From Eximiradius sp. (lineage in GTDB: Bacteria > Bacteroidota > Ignavibacteria > Kapaibacteriales > UBA2268): 64,000 nucleotides of DNA. Shown here piece by piece: positions 1 through 11,966 of the stretch. A model generated the notes under the pieces. It did not search any database, was not told where the DNA came from, and saw only the letters and a program-made list of their open reading frames with translations. The stretch lies in NCBI GenBank assembly GCA_937127445.1, contig CAKZLY010000006.1, forward strand, positions 1-64,000. The letters run 5' to 3'. A program made the translations under genes and the position numbers. Position 1 is the first letter of the stretch; each line of letters begins with the position of its first letter.

Positions 1-3000
1 ATCGTAAATGTCCCATTGCCTACATTCGTACCATTTATCGTTGCCGGCGATGCCGTGATACTCGTTACCACAGGAACGGTATTATCTATTGTGAATAGCG
101 GAGAAATACCGTTAGCCGTAGGATTTAATTGATTAAGGGCATAATCAGTAATTGTGGTATTATTTACAGTTATTCCAATAGTACCATCACCAGTAATAAT
201 TGAAGAGCTGCCAAGAGTAACAGTATAATTAGATGGAGTATTTTGAGTAACCGAAATGCTTGGAGTATTAACTGTTCCAGTAGTATTTAAGGTTACTTTT
301 GTATTATCAAATCCAATAACAGGTTCACTGAAAACAACTGTAAATGAAACTGTGTCGTCATTTGTAATAAAGTTGCTGCCATTTGTTACCGTATTGCGAG
401 TAATAGACTGAACTTCTGGAGCAACATTATCAACAGTGAAAGCATTAGTTAATGATGCATTCCCAGTAAAATTCATATTATCAGTAGCTGAAACAGCAAT
501 ATTCATTACAGTATTACCAGAACCAACAGTGTAGGTATAAGTATATAAATATGGATTTGAATTTGTTCCGCTTCCGGAAACACTTTGATAGGTAGGATAA
601 TATGAATTAGACGATTGGTCGGTAAGAACAACATCAGGATTGCCTTGAATACCGCTTACCTCAACAATATTGAATGTAATAGTAACAATGTCGCCTTGCT
701 TCTTCCAAATTTGACCATTTGAAACACCATTAACAGCAATATTTGAAATAGTTGGGGCGCTACGGTCAGGGAGTGTCTTGGCAGAAGTGGATTGATTGAA
801 GGCATCATTCCCAGCAATATCAAAAACTTCGTTATTCTTAAGAGAAATAGATATTGTTTCAACACCTTTCGGAGTTACATTGGTAGTAAAGAATGCTCTG
901 GCTTGGGTAGCTCCAGCAAGCAGCGGGCTAGCAAAAGCAGGGTTGGAATTGTTTGGTTGTGTTACGTGTGTAATAGTTGCAGAAGTTACTGCACCATCGC
1001 TCCCAGTAACAATTATTGGAGTTTCGAAATCAGAAACTGTCAAAGCACCTGTACCGTCAGAGTTTGTATATACACCTTCATTAAATGTAATGTCGACAAA
1101 AAATCTATTAGTAGCACCAGAACCAACAGTAACGTTGCCCGATGCAGTAATTGAAGGCTTAACGCGGTCCACCACAACAAGGGTGCCAGAGCTTAAAGTA
1201 GTATATGTTGGTCCAGGATTGCTTGCTTCATCTGTATAGCTGGAAACATTTATACCAGCAGAGCCATCAGAAGCAGGAACGGTTTCTGTAATCGTTAATG
1301 TTGCGGTATAATTTGTAGTAGGAGCACCACCAGACACATTTGCCGAAGCCCCACCAATAGTAACAGTTGGCTGAGTGATTGGTTTTGATGCTTGCAGAGT
1401 TAGGGTTATAACCTCGCCAATTTTAGCGTATTTAGTTCCACTAACTTCATTCCCATTTGAAGTAATCGTACGTGTTGGAATTGATGGAGCAGATACATCA
1501 TAAATTCGAGTTAATGTATTGGAAGCTGTATTTAGATTTCCAGGACAGTCATTTGCAACATTTTCAGGAATATCAAGGATTATTGAACCTTCTGTGGATG
1601 GAGTGACTGTAAATGTCCAGGTAATATTATCAGAGGTCGTAAAATTAGAGATTGAAGCTGTTGCTGTGCCTGTTTTAACAATATCAGAAACCTCAAAACC
1701 ATCAACCTGTTCACTAAATGCAACGGTAACGCTAAATGGAGCATTAACATACGCGGTTGATGCAGAAGATAGAGTAACAGAAGGTCTAACATTGTCAACA
1801 GTAATGGAAGTAATACCAGTTGCAGATTGATTCAGATTACCTGCAAGATCTGTTGCAGAAATACTAATATTACAAATAAGTGCGTTAAGGTTATCGCTTG
1901 GGATATTCCATATATAAGTCCAAACTTTGTTGGTTGACTTGGTCATAGAAACATTTGTAATATTACTACCACTTCCAGCACCGTTGGTAATTGTAATTTT
2001 AGGAGGAATAGTTTCATTAATAGTATTGGCTTCGGTAAATGTTGCGGTAATAGTAAGAGTTCCGTCTGAATTGCGGACACAATTTGTATTCGAGAGGTTA
2101 TTGGATAATTCAACTGTTGGTTGTATATTATCAACGATGTAGGAAGTAACCCCAGTTGGAGTTTGATTGTCATTGCCAGCGACATCTTCAGCTGAAATAC
2201 TTACACTGCAAGTAAAGTCACCACTTGGGACAGTCCAGTCGTAATACCATTCTGAATTTGAGGTCTTGCTCATAGTAACATTTGAAATATCGTTCCCGCT
2301 GCCATTGCCATTAGTAATAGTAATTGTTGGTTCAGGAGATTCAGAAATAGGCGAAACATCAGTAAATGTTGCTATAATTCTGACGACTGTGCCTTGTTTT
2401 ACTTCTTGTCTATTAGAAATATTATTAGAAAGCACAACTGAAGGCCCAGTATTATCGATAGTAAATGTACTACTCTCCTGAGATGATGTATTACCGGCGT
2501 TATCCACAGCTGTCAATTTAATTTTTGCAGCATTAGTATTAATATTTGGGACATTCCAAGAGAATGGACTTGTATTTGCAATATTGCTTTGAATTGTATT
2601 CCAATTATTTCCATCAAAATACTCAAGAGTGATTGGGCTTGATGCGAGGCCACTACCACCATCAGTAATATTAACAACGGTCCACTCAATATTATGTGAA
2701 CCGGTTGCCCAAATTGTAGAGCTATTTGGAGTCGTAATAGTTCCAGAAGAAATGGAAGGAGGAGTTTTGTCGAATACAATTTGCAAAGAACCACCTGTTA
2801 GATCAGAATGAGTGAATGTGGCATTATTACCAGCTCGATCGATTACACTTATAGATAAAGCCATTGCTCCTTCTGTTTCTGAACCATCAGTTGTATAAGT
2901 AAGTGTATATGTCGAGTTAAAACCAGAATTTGGGTCAGCAGTCAAAGTTTTGCCGCCGATTGTTGCAGTATTAACAGCAACTGGCTCATTTGTTGCTAAG

Positions 3001-6000
3001 TTCACAGTAATTTGTTCACCAGAGCGAGCCCAGCGATCATTGCCAAATTCGGTAGTATTTGTAAGAGTTGTTACAGTTGGAGGAGCTTTATCAACAAGGA
3101 CGGACGAAGCATCGGTTGTTGACGAAACTGCTGATGTATTTCCAGCAATGTCTGTTGCAGTTAAGTTGAAAGCAACTGTTCCATCCACATCGCTTGAAGC
3201 AACTGTATAAGCAATTTCCCAGGTATTGCCGCTTGGATTTGTTATTGAAGGAGAATTTGTAATAGCGTTTCCACCACTTGTTATAGAATTAGCATTCACT
3301 CCTGAGAGAGTTTCATCGGAAACAAGAGTGATTTTTATCTGATCACCCGATTTTGCTTTATCAGTTTGGGTTGCGTTATTGGACACAATAGAAACAGGAG
3401 AAATAACAGGCGCTTTGGTGTCGGTATAGACGGCTGTGTTGCCGTGAGTAGTAGGAGCTACGTTATTTGCTTCGTTGCCGGCTTCATCTATTCCATAAAT
3501 AGTGATAGTTTCGGGTGTCGTACCGATCGCAGCAGCATCATAAACAATAGTACGAGTATATCTATAAGTGTTGCCAGAGACTAAAATAGTAAGTGCTGAT
3601 GAAACATCGTTTGCTGTACCTTCGGAGTTAATTGTGATAGCAGGAGCAGAGGCAAGTGGTTCATTAGCCACAATTTTAATGTAGTAAGTACCAGCTTTCA
3701 AACGAGGATTTGTTCCAAGCGAAGCGGTTAAACTCAAATCTGAGAAATATTCAACGGTAAATGAAGGAGCCGAACAATCAATGTATCCAAGTTTTGCAGT
3801 AGTTGTCCCAGAAGTAATGTAGCTTGAAATATCAGGGTTACCTGTTTCGGGATTATCCAATTCACCTAATTGTGCGGTAACATTGTTTCCTGCAAGGTCT
3901 GTTGCTATAATTGTAATACGTTCTCGTTTAGTTCCATCTGTATTTGGATCATTGACAAAAATGCGGTTAATTCTAAAATTATTTCCACCGGCAGCAGTCG
4001 CGGTTACGTTATTGACGTCGTTTGAAGTACCCTGAGAATTTATTGTTACTATTGGTGCAGAAGCGAGAGGTTTTGAAGATGTTATTCTTAAATATGCAGC
4101 ATTACTTGTGCTAAATTTTGCATTGTCTGGATATGAGACTGTAAGAGCAGTATTGTAGAAATATTGTAATGCAAAGGTTGGTTTTACACCATCAATCACA
4201 ATAGCTTTTTGACCTGAGATAGAATTAGCCCCACCAACATCTGGAAGAGTAAGCACAGTAACAGGATTGCCATCAATATCAGTAATAGAAGCTGTTCCAG
4301 TTAATGACAAGGAACTTGTTGTTACATAATCCAAATCTGAATTATAGTCATTTTCCTGAACTACATAAACTAAATCGATATAGTTTTTACCGTCTGCAAT
4401 AGTTTGAGAAGTATTGGTTGTTGCGTATCTATCAGTAGTTCCTGTTTCAAGTAAAAGTTGAAGATTGCCATCACCTGGATTGAAGGCTATTACTTTGCTG
4501 AAAGTAACTCTCACACTAATATTTGAACCAATTCCGTAGGTACCATTTGAGTTTGTAACTGTTACATTTTGTACGGTAGCAGCATTAGCGTTTTTGGTTT
4601 CTGTATCTTGGCCTGATGTAGATAAGTTACCAGCAGTATCGCGAAGAGTTACAGTGGATGTTATAGTTCCATCGTTTAGAGACGAAAGATTTAATCCGCT
4701 GATAGTTACAGGCGAAGCAGAAATAGTTTGATTAGTTTGGCTTATAGAATTTGTGCCATCGCTAATCGAATAATCGTAAGTAGCAATATCACCGCCACCG
4801 TGAGTGAAACTTAATGAAACATTAGTAACATTTGTTGCATTTATTATATTGCCATTATTCAAAGTAACAACAGGAGCATCTGGTGCAACAATATCAACGG
4901 CAAGAGGAGTAGCAAAAGTGCTACCTATTGTAGTATTTCCGGCAATATCAGTAAGAACAACCCGGAAATCTACACTTACGCCTGATGCCCAGCCGTTGAG
5001 TTCTTCTAAATCAGTATTTGCAGAACCAGAACGATTAACAGTTAATACCTTTGTATTGTTTATTTCGGAATTTAATATTGTATTAGTTAATGCCCCGACA
5101 TTTACAAATTCATTTGTACCAACACGTGCTTGCAAAATTGCATTACCACCTTCAAGAGTCGCATCATTAGGAATATTAACAGTAACATCAACGCCAGTAT
5201 TAGTATTATTGAAATAACCTGATACAATAGTTCCACCAGTAGCAGTACGTGAAGCAATATTTGCAGAAGCAGGCGAAGTTTGGTCAACAGTAATAGTGGT
5301 TGCTGCAGCAGTACCGGCAGTCTGATTTCCAGCTTTATCAGTGAGAACTGCACGGAATTCAAATACATCACCGTCAGCAAAGCTCGAAAGCGCTTCGAAA
5401 GTTGCATCATTTATTGTCAGAACTTTGTTAGCATTCAAATCAGTACCTTGAATAGTATAAGCAGTGCCGAGATTTAGCGGGGTAGTGAAGTTATCTCGAC
5501 TTGCTTGAAGCTGGATAGAACCATCAATGAGTGAATTATCATTGGGAACAGGTACTGTTAACTCCAATCCTGTGTTAGTTGAATTCCAATATCCAGCAAT
5601 AATTGTTCCACCAGTTGTAATAACTGACGAGATCTGAGAATTTGCAGGAGCGGTATTATCAATTGTAACGCTCGACGAATTTGTAGTAGTAGTAACTTGA
5701 TTACCTGGGTTCCCGTAAATATCTGAATAATCTATAGTAAATGTAATTAAACCATCGTGATCGCTTGCGTGAACAGTAACCGTAGCGGTCCAGCTTGTTG
5801 GACCACCAGAAACATTTACACTGTTTGTTAAAGTTGTGTTGTTACTCTTCAATACTACTGTTGGAGTTTGAATATCAGAAGGAGCAACAATGGATAATGT
5901 AACAACATTCCCCGATTTTGCAAGAGTGTTAACGGTATTAGATGAAACGATTGTAACAGTAGTAAGCGACGGTGCTGTTTCATCACGCTTAATAGAATTG

Positions 6001-9000
6001 GATTCAGTGCCATTTGTTGAATTGCCCGCTGCGTCTGTTGTAACAGCACGGAAACGAATATATTTATCTTCATCAACAAGTGTGGTAAACTGTGCATCTG
6101 TCAATGTCTTATTAATATTAGTGCCTTGCTGCCCGTTTATGATATTATGAGTAGCTATATATGTAACATTTGCCCAGCTTGATGCATTAGAAGTAAATGC
6201 AGCATCATCTGCAGTCTGGTATTGAACTACGAAGTTGCCGCCTACAAGAGATGCATCATTTGCAAGAGGAATTGTAAGTTGCACTCCATCGTTGGTTGAA
6301 TTGTAGCTATTGGCAACTACGGTACCATTCAAAGCAGTAAATTGCACCGCATCCTGCACTGGTGGAGTATTATCAATGCTAAAAGTATTGCTTGTTAGTA
6401 CAAATGGTATTGCGTTATTACCAGCAGCATCAGTTGCTGTTATGCGAATACGAACATTTGGATAATCTCCTGAAGGAACCGTATATGTATATGTATAAGA
6501 ATAAGGCTCACCAAGAGTACCGCTGCCAGTTCTATTTGTGAATGATGCAAAAGAACCACCCGCAATTGCAGAGCCATTGTTTTGCAAGATCTCTACTTGA
6601 GGATTGACCCCAGTTGCAAATCCACCAACTTCGGTAACAAAGAAAGTAATTGTAACAGTTGAATTTTCTTTTACAAAGGTAGCCCCATTATCACTAACAA
6701 GATAAATTAATGGAGGAGTTTGGTCGCGCAGAAGTTTCGAACCGGTTGTTTGAGTTGATTGCATTGCATTAGCAGCATCATCGTATATTGACAAGTTATT
6801 AGCAGGTGTAATGGTAATAGTTTCAACACCGTTTGGTGTTCCAGTAACATTAAAGAAAACGCGAACTGTTGTTTCTCCACCAGAAAGAGCACTTGCCGAT
6901 GCATAATCTGTACTATTTGTTTGTCGGATACCAGCAATTGTTGCCCCTATGGCTGAACCATCTGTACCGGCAGAAAAAGTGATATTGAAATCTGAGACAG
7001 TTAAAGCACCCGTACCATCATTATTTGTAAATACTGGCTCACTGAAAGTAATATCGATATAATCTGTTGCACCATTAGAAGCTGCGCTAACATTAGACGA
7101 AGAAGAAATAGTTGGAAGTGTGATGTCTCGAAGTGTTGAGGACGATTCAGTACCATTAATTGAATTACCTGCAGCATCTGTTGTAACTGCACGAAAACGA
7201 ATATATTTGCCCTCAGCGACTAAATTTTCAAATTCAGATGAAGTAATATCTTTGTCAATAGTAGTATTTGGTTCGCCACTCTGAATAGAATGCGTTGCTA
7301 TTGCAGTAACATCAGTCCAAGAGGATGGATTTGTAGTAAATGCAGCATCATCAGCTGTTTGGAATTGAACTTTGAAGTTTCCTCCAACAAGAGTAGCATC
7401 ATTTGCAAGAGTAACAGAAATTCTAAAGCCAGTGTTCGTTGAATTAAAATAGCTTGATCGGATAGTACCACCCAATGCTGCAACAGTTGGGGCATTTTGT
7501 GTAGGAGGAGTATTATCAAGATAGAATTTATGAGTAGTGGAACCTTCTGCATCAGCGAAGACATTACCAGCGAAGTCAGTAACTCTACGTTCAACGTAGT
7601 AAGTTGCATCGCCCGAAGAAATACTTATCGAATACGACCAGTTTGCCCAATCATCGGAGGTTGTTGCATTAACCCAGGTTTGAGTAGTTGCTGTTGTCCA
7701 ATCATTGCCATCCCAGTAGTAATCACCGCCATCAAACGTTCCACTTAAGTTGTTATCCACCCAAATAGCAGTCTGAACAGATTGGACACCGGAATTTGGT
7801 GTGCCGGGATCACTTGAAGTGCCAGAAATAGCGGTAATAGATTTATGATAAGAGTTATTAGCAGGTGAAGAAATAGTTGCTGATGGGTTAGTATGATCAA
7901 CAATATAGGTTTCACCAGTTGTAAATGAATAGCCAGAGCCAGAAGTATTATTTGCAGCATCAGTAACCGAACCGGTGAAATTGATTTTGATTTCGGCATT
8001 AAGCCCAGTAACATCAGCTGTTATGTCATATAAATCATGCGGATCGGCAACAATTGTCGGTGTTGCACCGGTAATTGAAGCACCAGTAATATCACCAGAA
8101 ACTGATGCCAACTCAAAATCACCATTTGCAACGCTTGAGTTCGCAACAGGTTCGCTAAATTGGACTCGCCAAGTGAGGGAATTAGCATTTGTTTTCTGGG
8201 AAGCGGGTGTTTGCTTTACGATTGAGGAAACAGTCGGGCGAACACCATCTATTACAAGAGCCTTTTGTCCAGCAATAGAAGAAGCGCCACCAACAGCTGG
8301 CAAAGCAAGCACCGCATCATTTCCAGCAGCATCTTTTATTGTTGCATCATTTAGCAAAGTGAAAGCATTTGTTGTTGTATAATCAAGATCAGAAGAAATG
8401 TCCCCTTCTTGCACGGTATAGGTTAAATCAAGAGTAGTAGTGCTTGTCTGAGAAACGTTTGAGGTAGCAAATCTATCAGTAGTTCCTGTTTCAAGTTCTA
8501 TTTGCATACTACCAGAGTTTGGAGTAAATGTGACAGGTTCGCTAAAAGTTACGCGAACATTGATTGAAGATCCTATTCCATAAGTTCCATCAGAAGTTGT
8601 GGAACTAACAGAAGAAATAGTTGCTGTTTGTCTATCAATTGTAAATACATTATTTTCAGTATGAGCAGAAGAAAGTTGAACACCGGCAGCACTAGTAAAA
8701 TCAACAGGTATGGTTACTCCTATATTTGCTGCATATTGAGTAGAAGCTGTCGTTACACTATAAACAGCAGTATAAACGGTATTCGTGGCGTTCCAGTAGC
8801 CATATGAAAAAGTAAGAGTAGGGCTTACATCTGTTGAAAATGTAAGAGTACCAATAGCGGTTGGATCCATTTCTTCGCTGAAAGTAACAGCAACAGAAAA
8901 TGTACTACCATTTTTGTTCAAGACATTTGGAGTAGCAACAACAGTTGTAACAGTAGGTGCAGTAGGAGTAGCTGTCGTAGCAAATTCTACCCAGGACGAT

Positions 9001-9726
9001 GCGGCATTAATTGTATTAGCATTGTATGAGCGGAGTCCCCATTCATATTGAGTGCTTGCAGAAAAGCCCGAGTATTATAAAAGAATTAACATAGCCAATA
9101 TCCAGAAGATCATAATTTGTAAGTATAGCACCATTTTTTATACGAACATCAAGATAATATCCTGAGGCGCCAGTTGCGTGTGTCCACGATATGTTTGCGG
9201 TATTGTTTGTAACAGTACCGTTGGTCAAACCTGATGGAGGAAGTAAATTAACTGTATTGATATAGCGTGGATTTAAAGTTGTTCCTGCTGAAGTCATATA
9301 ATAGGCTGTTGTTCCATAATAATTATATTCAAACACATGGAATGAATAAACGTGCCCAGCAGTAAGTCCAGTAACGGTTAAAGTCCTTGCAGAACTTGTA
9401 AGCAATCCTACAACTTTATAATTCGCAAGGGTAGCATTAACCGAGGGAGCAGCAGAAAAATTAGAATTGGGTGAATATTCAGTATTAAGAGTGCTTAAGT
9501 AAGTTCTGACAGCATCCCAATCTGGTGTACCGTTATCAGTAGTATCACAAGCAACAACAATACGGCGATTTCCATTGCCATTGATCCAGGCAAGTGACAA
9601 TGAAGTGGTTTGTACATTTGTTGTAGCAATATAGCGAGCTTGTGCTGTCGGTAATTGAGCTAAAGAAGGCTGAACGCCGACCAAATACGCCAAAGCACAT
9701 AGTAAAAGGTAAAGAGTCTTTTTCAT
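1..9726 (-). CDS. Giant multi-domain Ig-like/FnIII surface protein (partial, one frameshift)
   Basis: The protein begins with a signal peptide (MKKTLYLLLCALAYLVGVQP then SLAQ), so it is exported. Roughly residues 30-130 and 150-250 look like FnIII domains. The rest is a long string of Ig-like modules of about 90-120 residues, recognisable by repeated 'D.TAP.', 'VTFSEPV', 'TDAAGN' and 'TIDNT.P' phrases, as in bacterial Ig-like adhesin domains. The first 221 codons end in a premature TGA at 9043-9045. The frame read from 9074 down to position 1 holds about 3,020 codons in which I found no stop. Dropping one base from the run at 9062-9065 joins the two frames into a smooth FnIII domain. The start has an AGGAG ribosome site and a good promoter upstream. 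The C-terminus lies outside the window, so a T9SS sorting domain is expected but not seen. The likely role is a cell-surface adhesin or matrix protein; this is inferred. Confidence 0.85.
430..1175 (-). repeat. Module pair C-D, second copy
   Basis: This repeats the C-D order of about 6385-7125. C2 has FVDITFNEGVYTNSDGTGAL and PKGVETISISLKN. D2 has DIVTITFNIVEVSGIQGNPD and YLYTYTYTVGSGN. The conserved order implies block duplication rather than independent module gain. Confidence 0.6.
1800..2465 (-). repeat. Tandem E modules
   Basis: Two adjacent modules have near-parallel sequence. The first has LSNNISNRQEV, TITITNGNGSGNDISNVTMS and VDNIQPTV. The second has LSNNLSNTNCV, KITITNGAGSGSNITNVSMT and VDNVRPSV. 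They lie at about 2150-2465 and 1800-2150. Confidence 0.65.
4184..4580 (-). repeat. Ig-like module A, copy 2
   Basis: This is the second copy of the module encoded at about 8229-8631. It shares GTYGIGS, LETGTTDR, the S.LDY.TT stretch and the GQKA.VIDGV.PT ending. About 4 kb of other modules separates the two copies, so this is not a simple tandem array. Confidence 0.7.
4895..6355 (-). repeat. Further B-type modules
   Basis: Copies related to module B are encoded at about 5980-6355 (close copy), 5280-5640 and 4895-5250 (more diverged). All share a 'G.....YWNSTNTG' opening followed by 'PNDNSL..G' and 'FRAVLTDKAGNQT'. Their divergence suggests older duplications than the close 5980-6355 / 7130-7500 pair. 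Confidence 0.55.
6385..7500 (-). repeat. Module block B-C-D, first copy
   Basis: In protein order this holds module B (about 7130-7500, with TLANDATLVGGNFKVQFQTA and KYIRFRAVTTDAAGNS), module C (about 6720-7125, with SNGATDYIDITFSEPVFTNN and NGVETITITPAN) and module D (about 6385-6720, with VTITFFVTEVGG and YSYTYTYTVPSGDYP). B recurs at about 5980-6355 (LANDASLVGGNFVVQYQTAD). C-D recurs as a pair at about 430-1175. Confidence 0.65.
8229..8631 (-). repeat. Ig-like module A, copy 1
   Basis: This protein-level repeat runs from DGTYGIGSSINVRVTFSEPV to SSIAGQKALVIDGVRPT. It is closely matched by the stretch encoded at about 4184-4580 (NGTYGIGSNISVRVTFSKVI ... NSISGQKAIVIDGVKPT). It resembles SwmB-like adhesin repeats. 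Boundaries are approximate. Confidence 0.7.
9062..9065 (-). other. Apparent +1 frameshift in the giant surface protein
   Basis: On the minus strand the N-terminal frame reads ...SFIILGLFCKHSI-stop, while the neighbouring frame reads ...GFSASTQYEWGLRSYN and stays open to the window edge. Removing one T from the T4 run gives IILGLSASTQYEWGLRSYN, a typical FnIII ending. The long frame has a stop at 9075-9077 and no plausible start nearby, so it is not a separate gene. The cause could be a base-calling or assembly error, a real inactivating mutation, or rarely a programmed shift. Confidence 0.8.
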
Positions 9727-9779
9727 AAGAAGCTCCTGAAAATTTATTAATTATAAAAAAAATTACAATTAAAACGCAA

Positions 9780-9810
9780 AAAATATACCATTATGTAATA
9801 ACTGAACAAA
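9780..9810 (-). promoter_or_regulatory. Candidate promoter of the giant surface protein gene
   Basis: On the minus strand TTTG (9807-9810) is followed after 19 bases by TATATTTT (9780-9787). This is one base off the Bacteroidota TTTG-N19-21-TAnnTTTG consensus. It lies about 55 bases upstream of the start codon, which has its own AGGAG ribosome site. Confidence 0.5.
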
Positions 9811-10124
9811 CTACAAACAATAATTGTATAAATGTATAAAAAATAAAAATATTTTACAAGTTGATTAAATTAATTTGTGTTTTTTTATTATTTTTAATTG
9901 AGCAAATGTAAATAGTTGCTTTTTATGAATAAGCGTTGTAAGTGAACGTTTTTCTAATTGCTGGGTTTTTAATCCTTACTTTTATGGTAATGACATAATT
10001 CAAAAAACAAATAGAATTACAATCTATGTGAAAATAATCAACTTAAAACAAATTGTTAAGTTTGAACATAATAAATTGCTATATTTGTTAAGCGATATTT
10101 TGTAGTTTGAAAAAAAGGTTAATT
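9811..10124. other. AT-rich divergent intergenic region
   Basis: This non-coding stretch separates the giant surface gene (minus) from glmS (plus). It is very AT-rich. On the plus strand it contains TATATTTG at 10080-10087, which matches the TAnnTTTG element, but the upstream TTG or TTTG is at a non-standard distance (24 or 15 bases). No RNA gene or clear glmS-type ribozyme core was recognised. Confidence 0.4.
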
Positions 10125-11957
10125 ATGTGTGGAATAGTTGGATACATTGGAGAACGTCAGGCGGTTGATGTGTTGGTAAATGGATTGAAAAGATTAGAAT
10201 ATCGAGGATATGACAGTGCAGGACTGAGTATTGTTTCAAATAATACTTTAATTACATACAAGAAGCAAGGAAAAGTTGCAGATTTAGAGACATTAATCGA
10301 AGGGAAAAATCATAGAAGCAACATAGGAATTGCCCACACACGTTGGGCTACTCACGGAGCACCAAGTGACATAAACGCCCACCCACATAGTGATAACAGT
10401 AAACGAATTTCTATTGTACACAATGGAATAATTGAAAATTATGGATTGCTGAAAAAAGCATTAATTAAGCGAGGATATTCGTTCCATACGGAAACCGATA
10501 CAGAAGTGCTTGCTGTATTAATTGGTGCATTGTTCGAGCAAACAAACAATTTAGAACTGTCTGTGAGAAAGGCTCTATCGGAAGTAGTCGGGACGTTTGG
10601 TTTGCTTGTATTATCGCTGGATGAACCTGATAAAATCATAGCTGCTCGGCGTGGTAGCCCAATGGTACTCGGGATTGGAGATGGAGAATATATAATTGCA
10701 AGCGACGCCACGGCAATCATTCAATACACAAAGCAAGTAATTTACCTTTCAGACAATGAAATGGCAATAGTTACAAAAGATAATTTTGCTACAAAAACAA
10801 TAGACAATATTGAAACCAACAATCAGATCCACCAGATAGAATTCGACTTGGAAGAACTTGAAAAAGGTGGGTTTGAACACTTTATGTTGAAGGAAATACA
10901 CGAGCAACCCTACACAATTCAGAACGCATACAAAGGACGTTTACTTGCGGACAAAGGGAATGTAAAGCTTGGAGGATTGCGAAATGTTGCCGACAAACTC
11001 AGAAATGCGAAGCGAATAATATTTACAGCGTGTGGAACATCCTGGCATTCTGCATTGGTGGGAGAGTATATGTTGGAACAATTGGCAGGCGTTCCCGTAG
11101 AGGTCGAGTATGCATCGGAATTTCGCTATCGCAATCCAGTGCTATATCCTGATGATATTGTTTTTGCAATTTCGCAAAGCGGTGAAACAGCGGACACGCT
11201 TGCAGCAGTTTATGAAGCGAAGCAAAAGGGCTGCACAGTGCTGGGAATAGTGAATGTAGTTGGGAGTTCAATTGCACGCGAGACAGAGGCTGGGATTTAT
11301 ATTCACGCAGGTCCGGAAATTGGGGTTGCTTCGACCAAGGCATTTACTTCGCAGGTAATGGTACTTGCGCTGGTGGCACTATATCTTGGACGGATGAAAA
11401 ACCTTTCTCAGCTTGATGGCAAGCGTATCGCAAATGAAATTATACAGCTACCTGATAAAATTAATCAAATATTGGGACAGTGCGAAGATATTAAGCAAAT
11501 TGCGAAAAAATATATATATGCCAAAAATATACTTTATTTGGGACGTGGTTATAATTTCCCTGTTGCATTGGAAGGTGCATTGAAGTTAAAGGAAATATCA
11601 TATATTCACGCTGAAGGTTATCCAGCGGCTGAAATGAAGCACGGACCGATAGCATTAATTGACGAGAATATGCCCGTTGTTTTCATTGCGACAAAAGATG
11701 AAATTTATCATAAAATCATATCAAATATTGAAGAAGTGCGGGCTCGAGGTGGGAAAGTTATTGCAATTGCAACAGAAGGCGACACACAAATAAAGCAATT
11801 TGCGAATGATGTGTTCTACATTCCTGAAACTATGCCTATGCTTACCCCAATTCTTTCGGTAGTTCCGTTACAATTGCTTGCATATTTCTTTGCAAAAGAA
11901 TTGAGTCGCCCAATAGACCAACCTCGTAATTTAGCAAAAAGTGTAACAGTTGAATAG
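10125..11957 (+). CDS. glmS: Glutamine--fructose-6-phosphate aminotransferase (isomerizing)
   Basis: GlmS makes glucosamine-6-phosphate from fructose-6-phosphate and glutamine, the first step towards UDP-GlcNAc for peptidoglycan and lipid A. The start is ATG at 10125, because it gives MCGIVGYIG with Cys2 as the N-terminal nucleophile after Met removal; a TTG six codons upstream would bury that cysteine. The 610 residues match the family. Residues 1-220 are the class II glutaminase domain (HTRWATHG, NGIIENY). Two SIS sugar-isomerase domains follow (AISQSGETADT, GVASTKAFTSQ; EGYPAAEMKHGP). The conserved C-terminus PRNLAKSVTVE is intact. An AAGG precedes the start. The nucleoside transporter follows after 9 bases. 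Confidence 0.97.
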   Translation: MCGIVGYIGERQAVDVLVNGLKRLEYRGYDSAGLSIVSNNTLITYKKQGKVADLETLIEGKNHRSNIGIAHTRWATHGAPSDINAHPHSDNSKRISIVHNGIIENYGLLKKALIKRGYSFHTETDTEVLAVLIGALFEQTNNLELSVRKALSEVVGTFGLLVLSLDEPDKIIAARRGSPMVLGIGDGEYIIASDATAIIQYTKQVIYLSDNEMAIVTKDNFATKTIDNIETNNQIHQIEFDLEELEKGGFEHFMLKEIHEQPYTIQNAYKGRLLADKGNVKLGGLRNVADKLRNAKRIIFTACGTSWHSALVGEYMLEQLAGVPVEVEYASEFRYRNPVLYPDDIVFAISQSGETADTLAAVYEAKQKGCTVLGIVNVVGSSIARETEAGIYIHAGPEIGVASTKAFTSQVMVLALVALYLGRMKNLSQLDGKRIANEIIQLPDKINQILGQCEDIKQIAKKYIYAKNILYLGRGYNFPVALEGALKLKEISYIHAEGYPAAEMKHGPIALIDENMPVVFIATKDEIYHKIISNIEEVRARGGKVIAIATEGDTQIKQFANDVFYIPETMPMLTPILSVVPLQLLAYFFAKELSRPIDQPRNLAKSVTVE

Positions 11958-11966
11958 GATTAATTT

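Noticed and set aside
1-8400. Many short frames on both strands within 1-8400, including ones with 100-140 codons on the plus strand
   Set aside because: They overlap the single long open minus-strand frame of the Ig-array protein and lack domain or codon support.
9727-10124. A glmS-type ribozyme or other riboswitch in the glmS leader
   Set aside because: No conserved ribozyme core or pairing pattern was recognised; the region is simply AT-rich.
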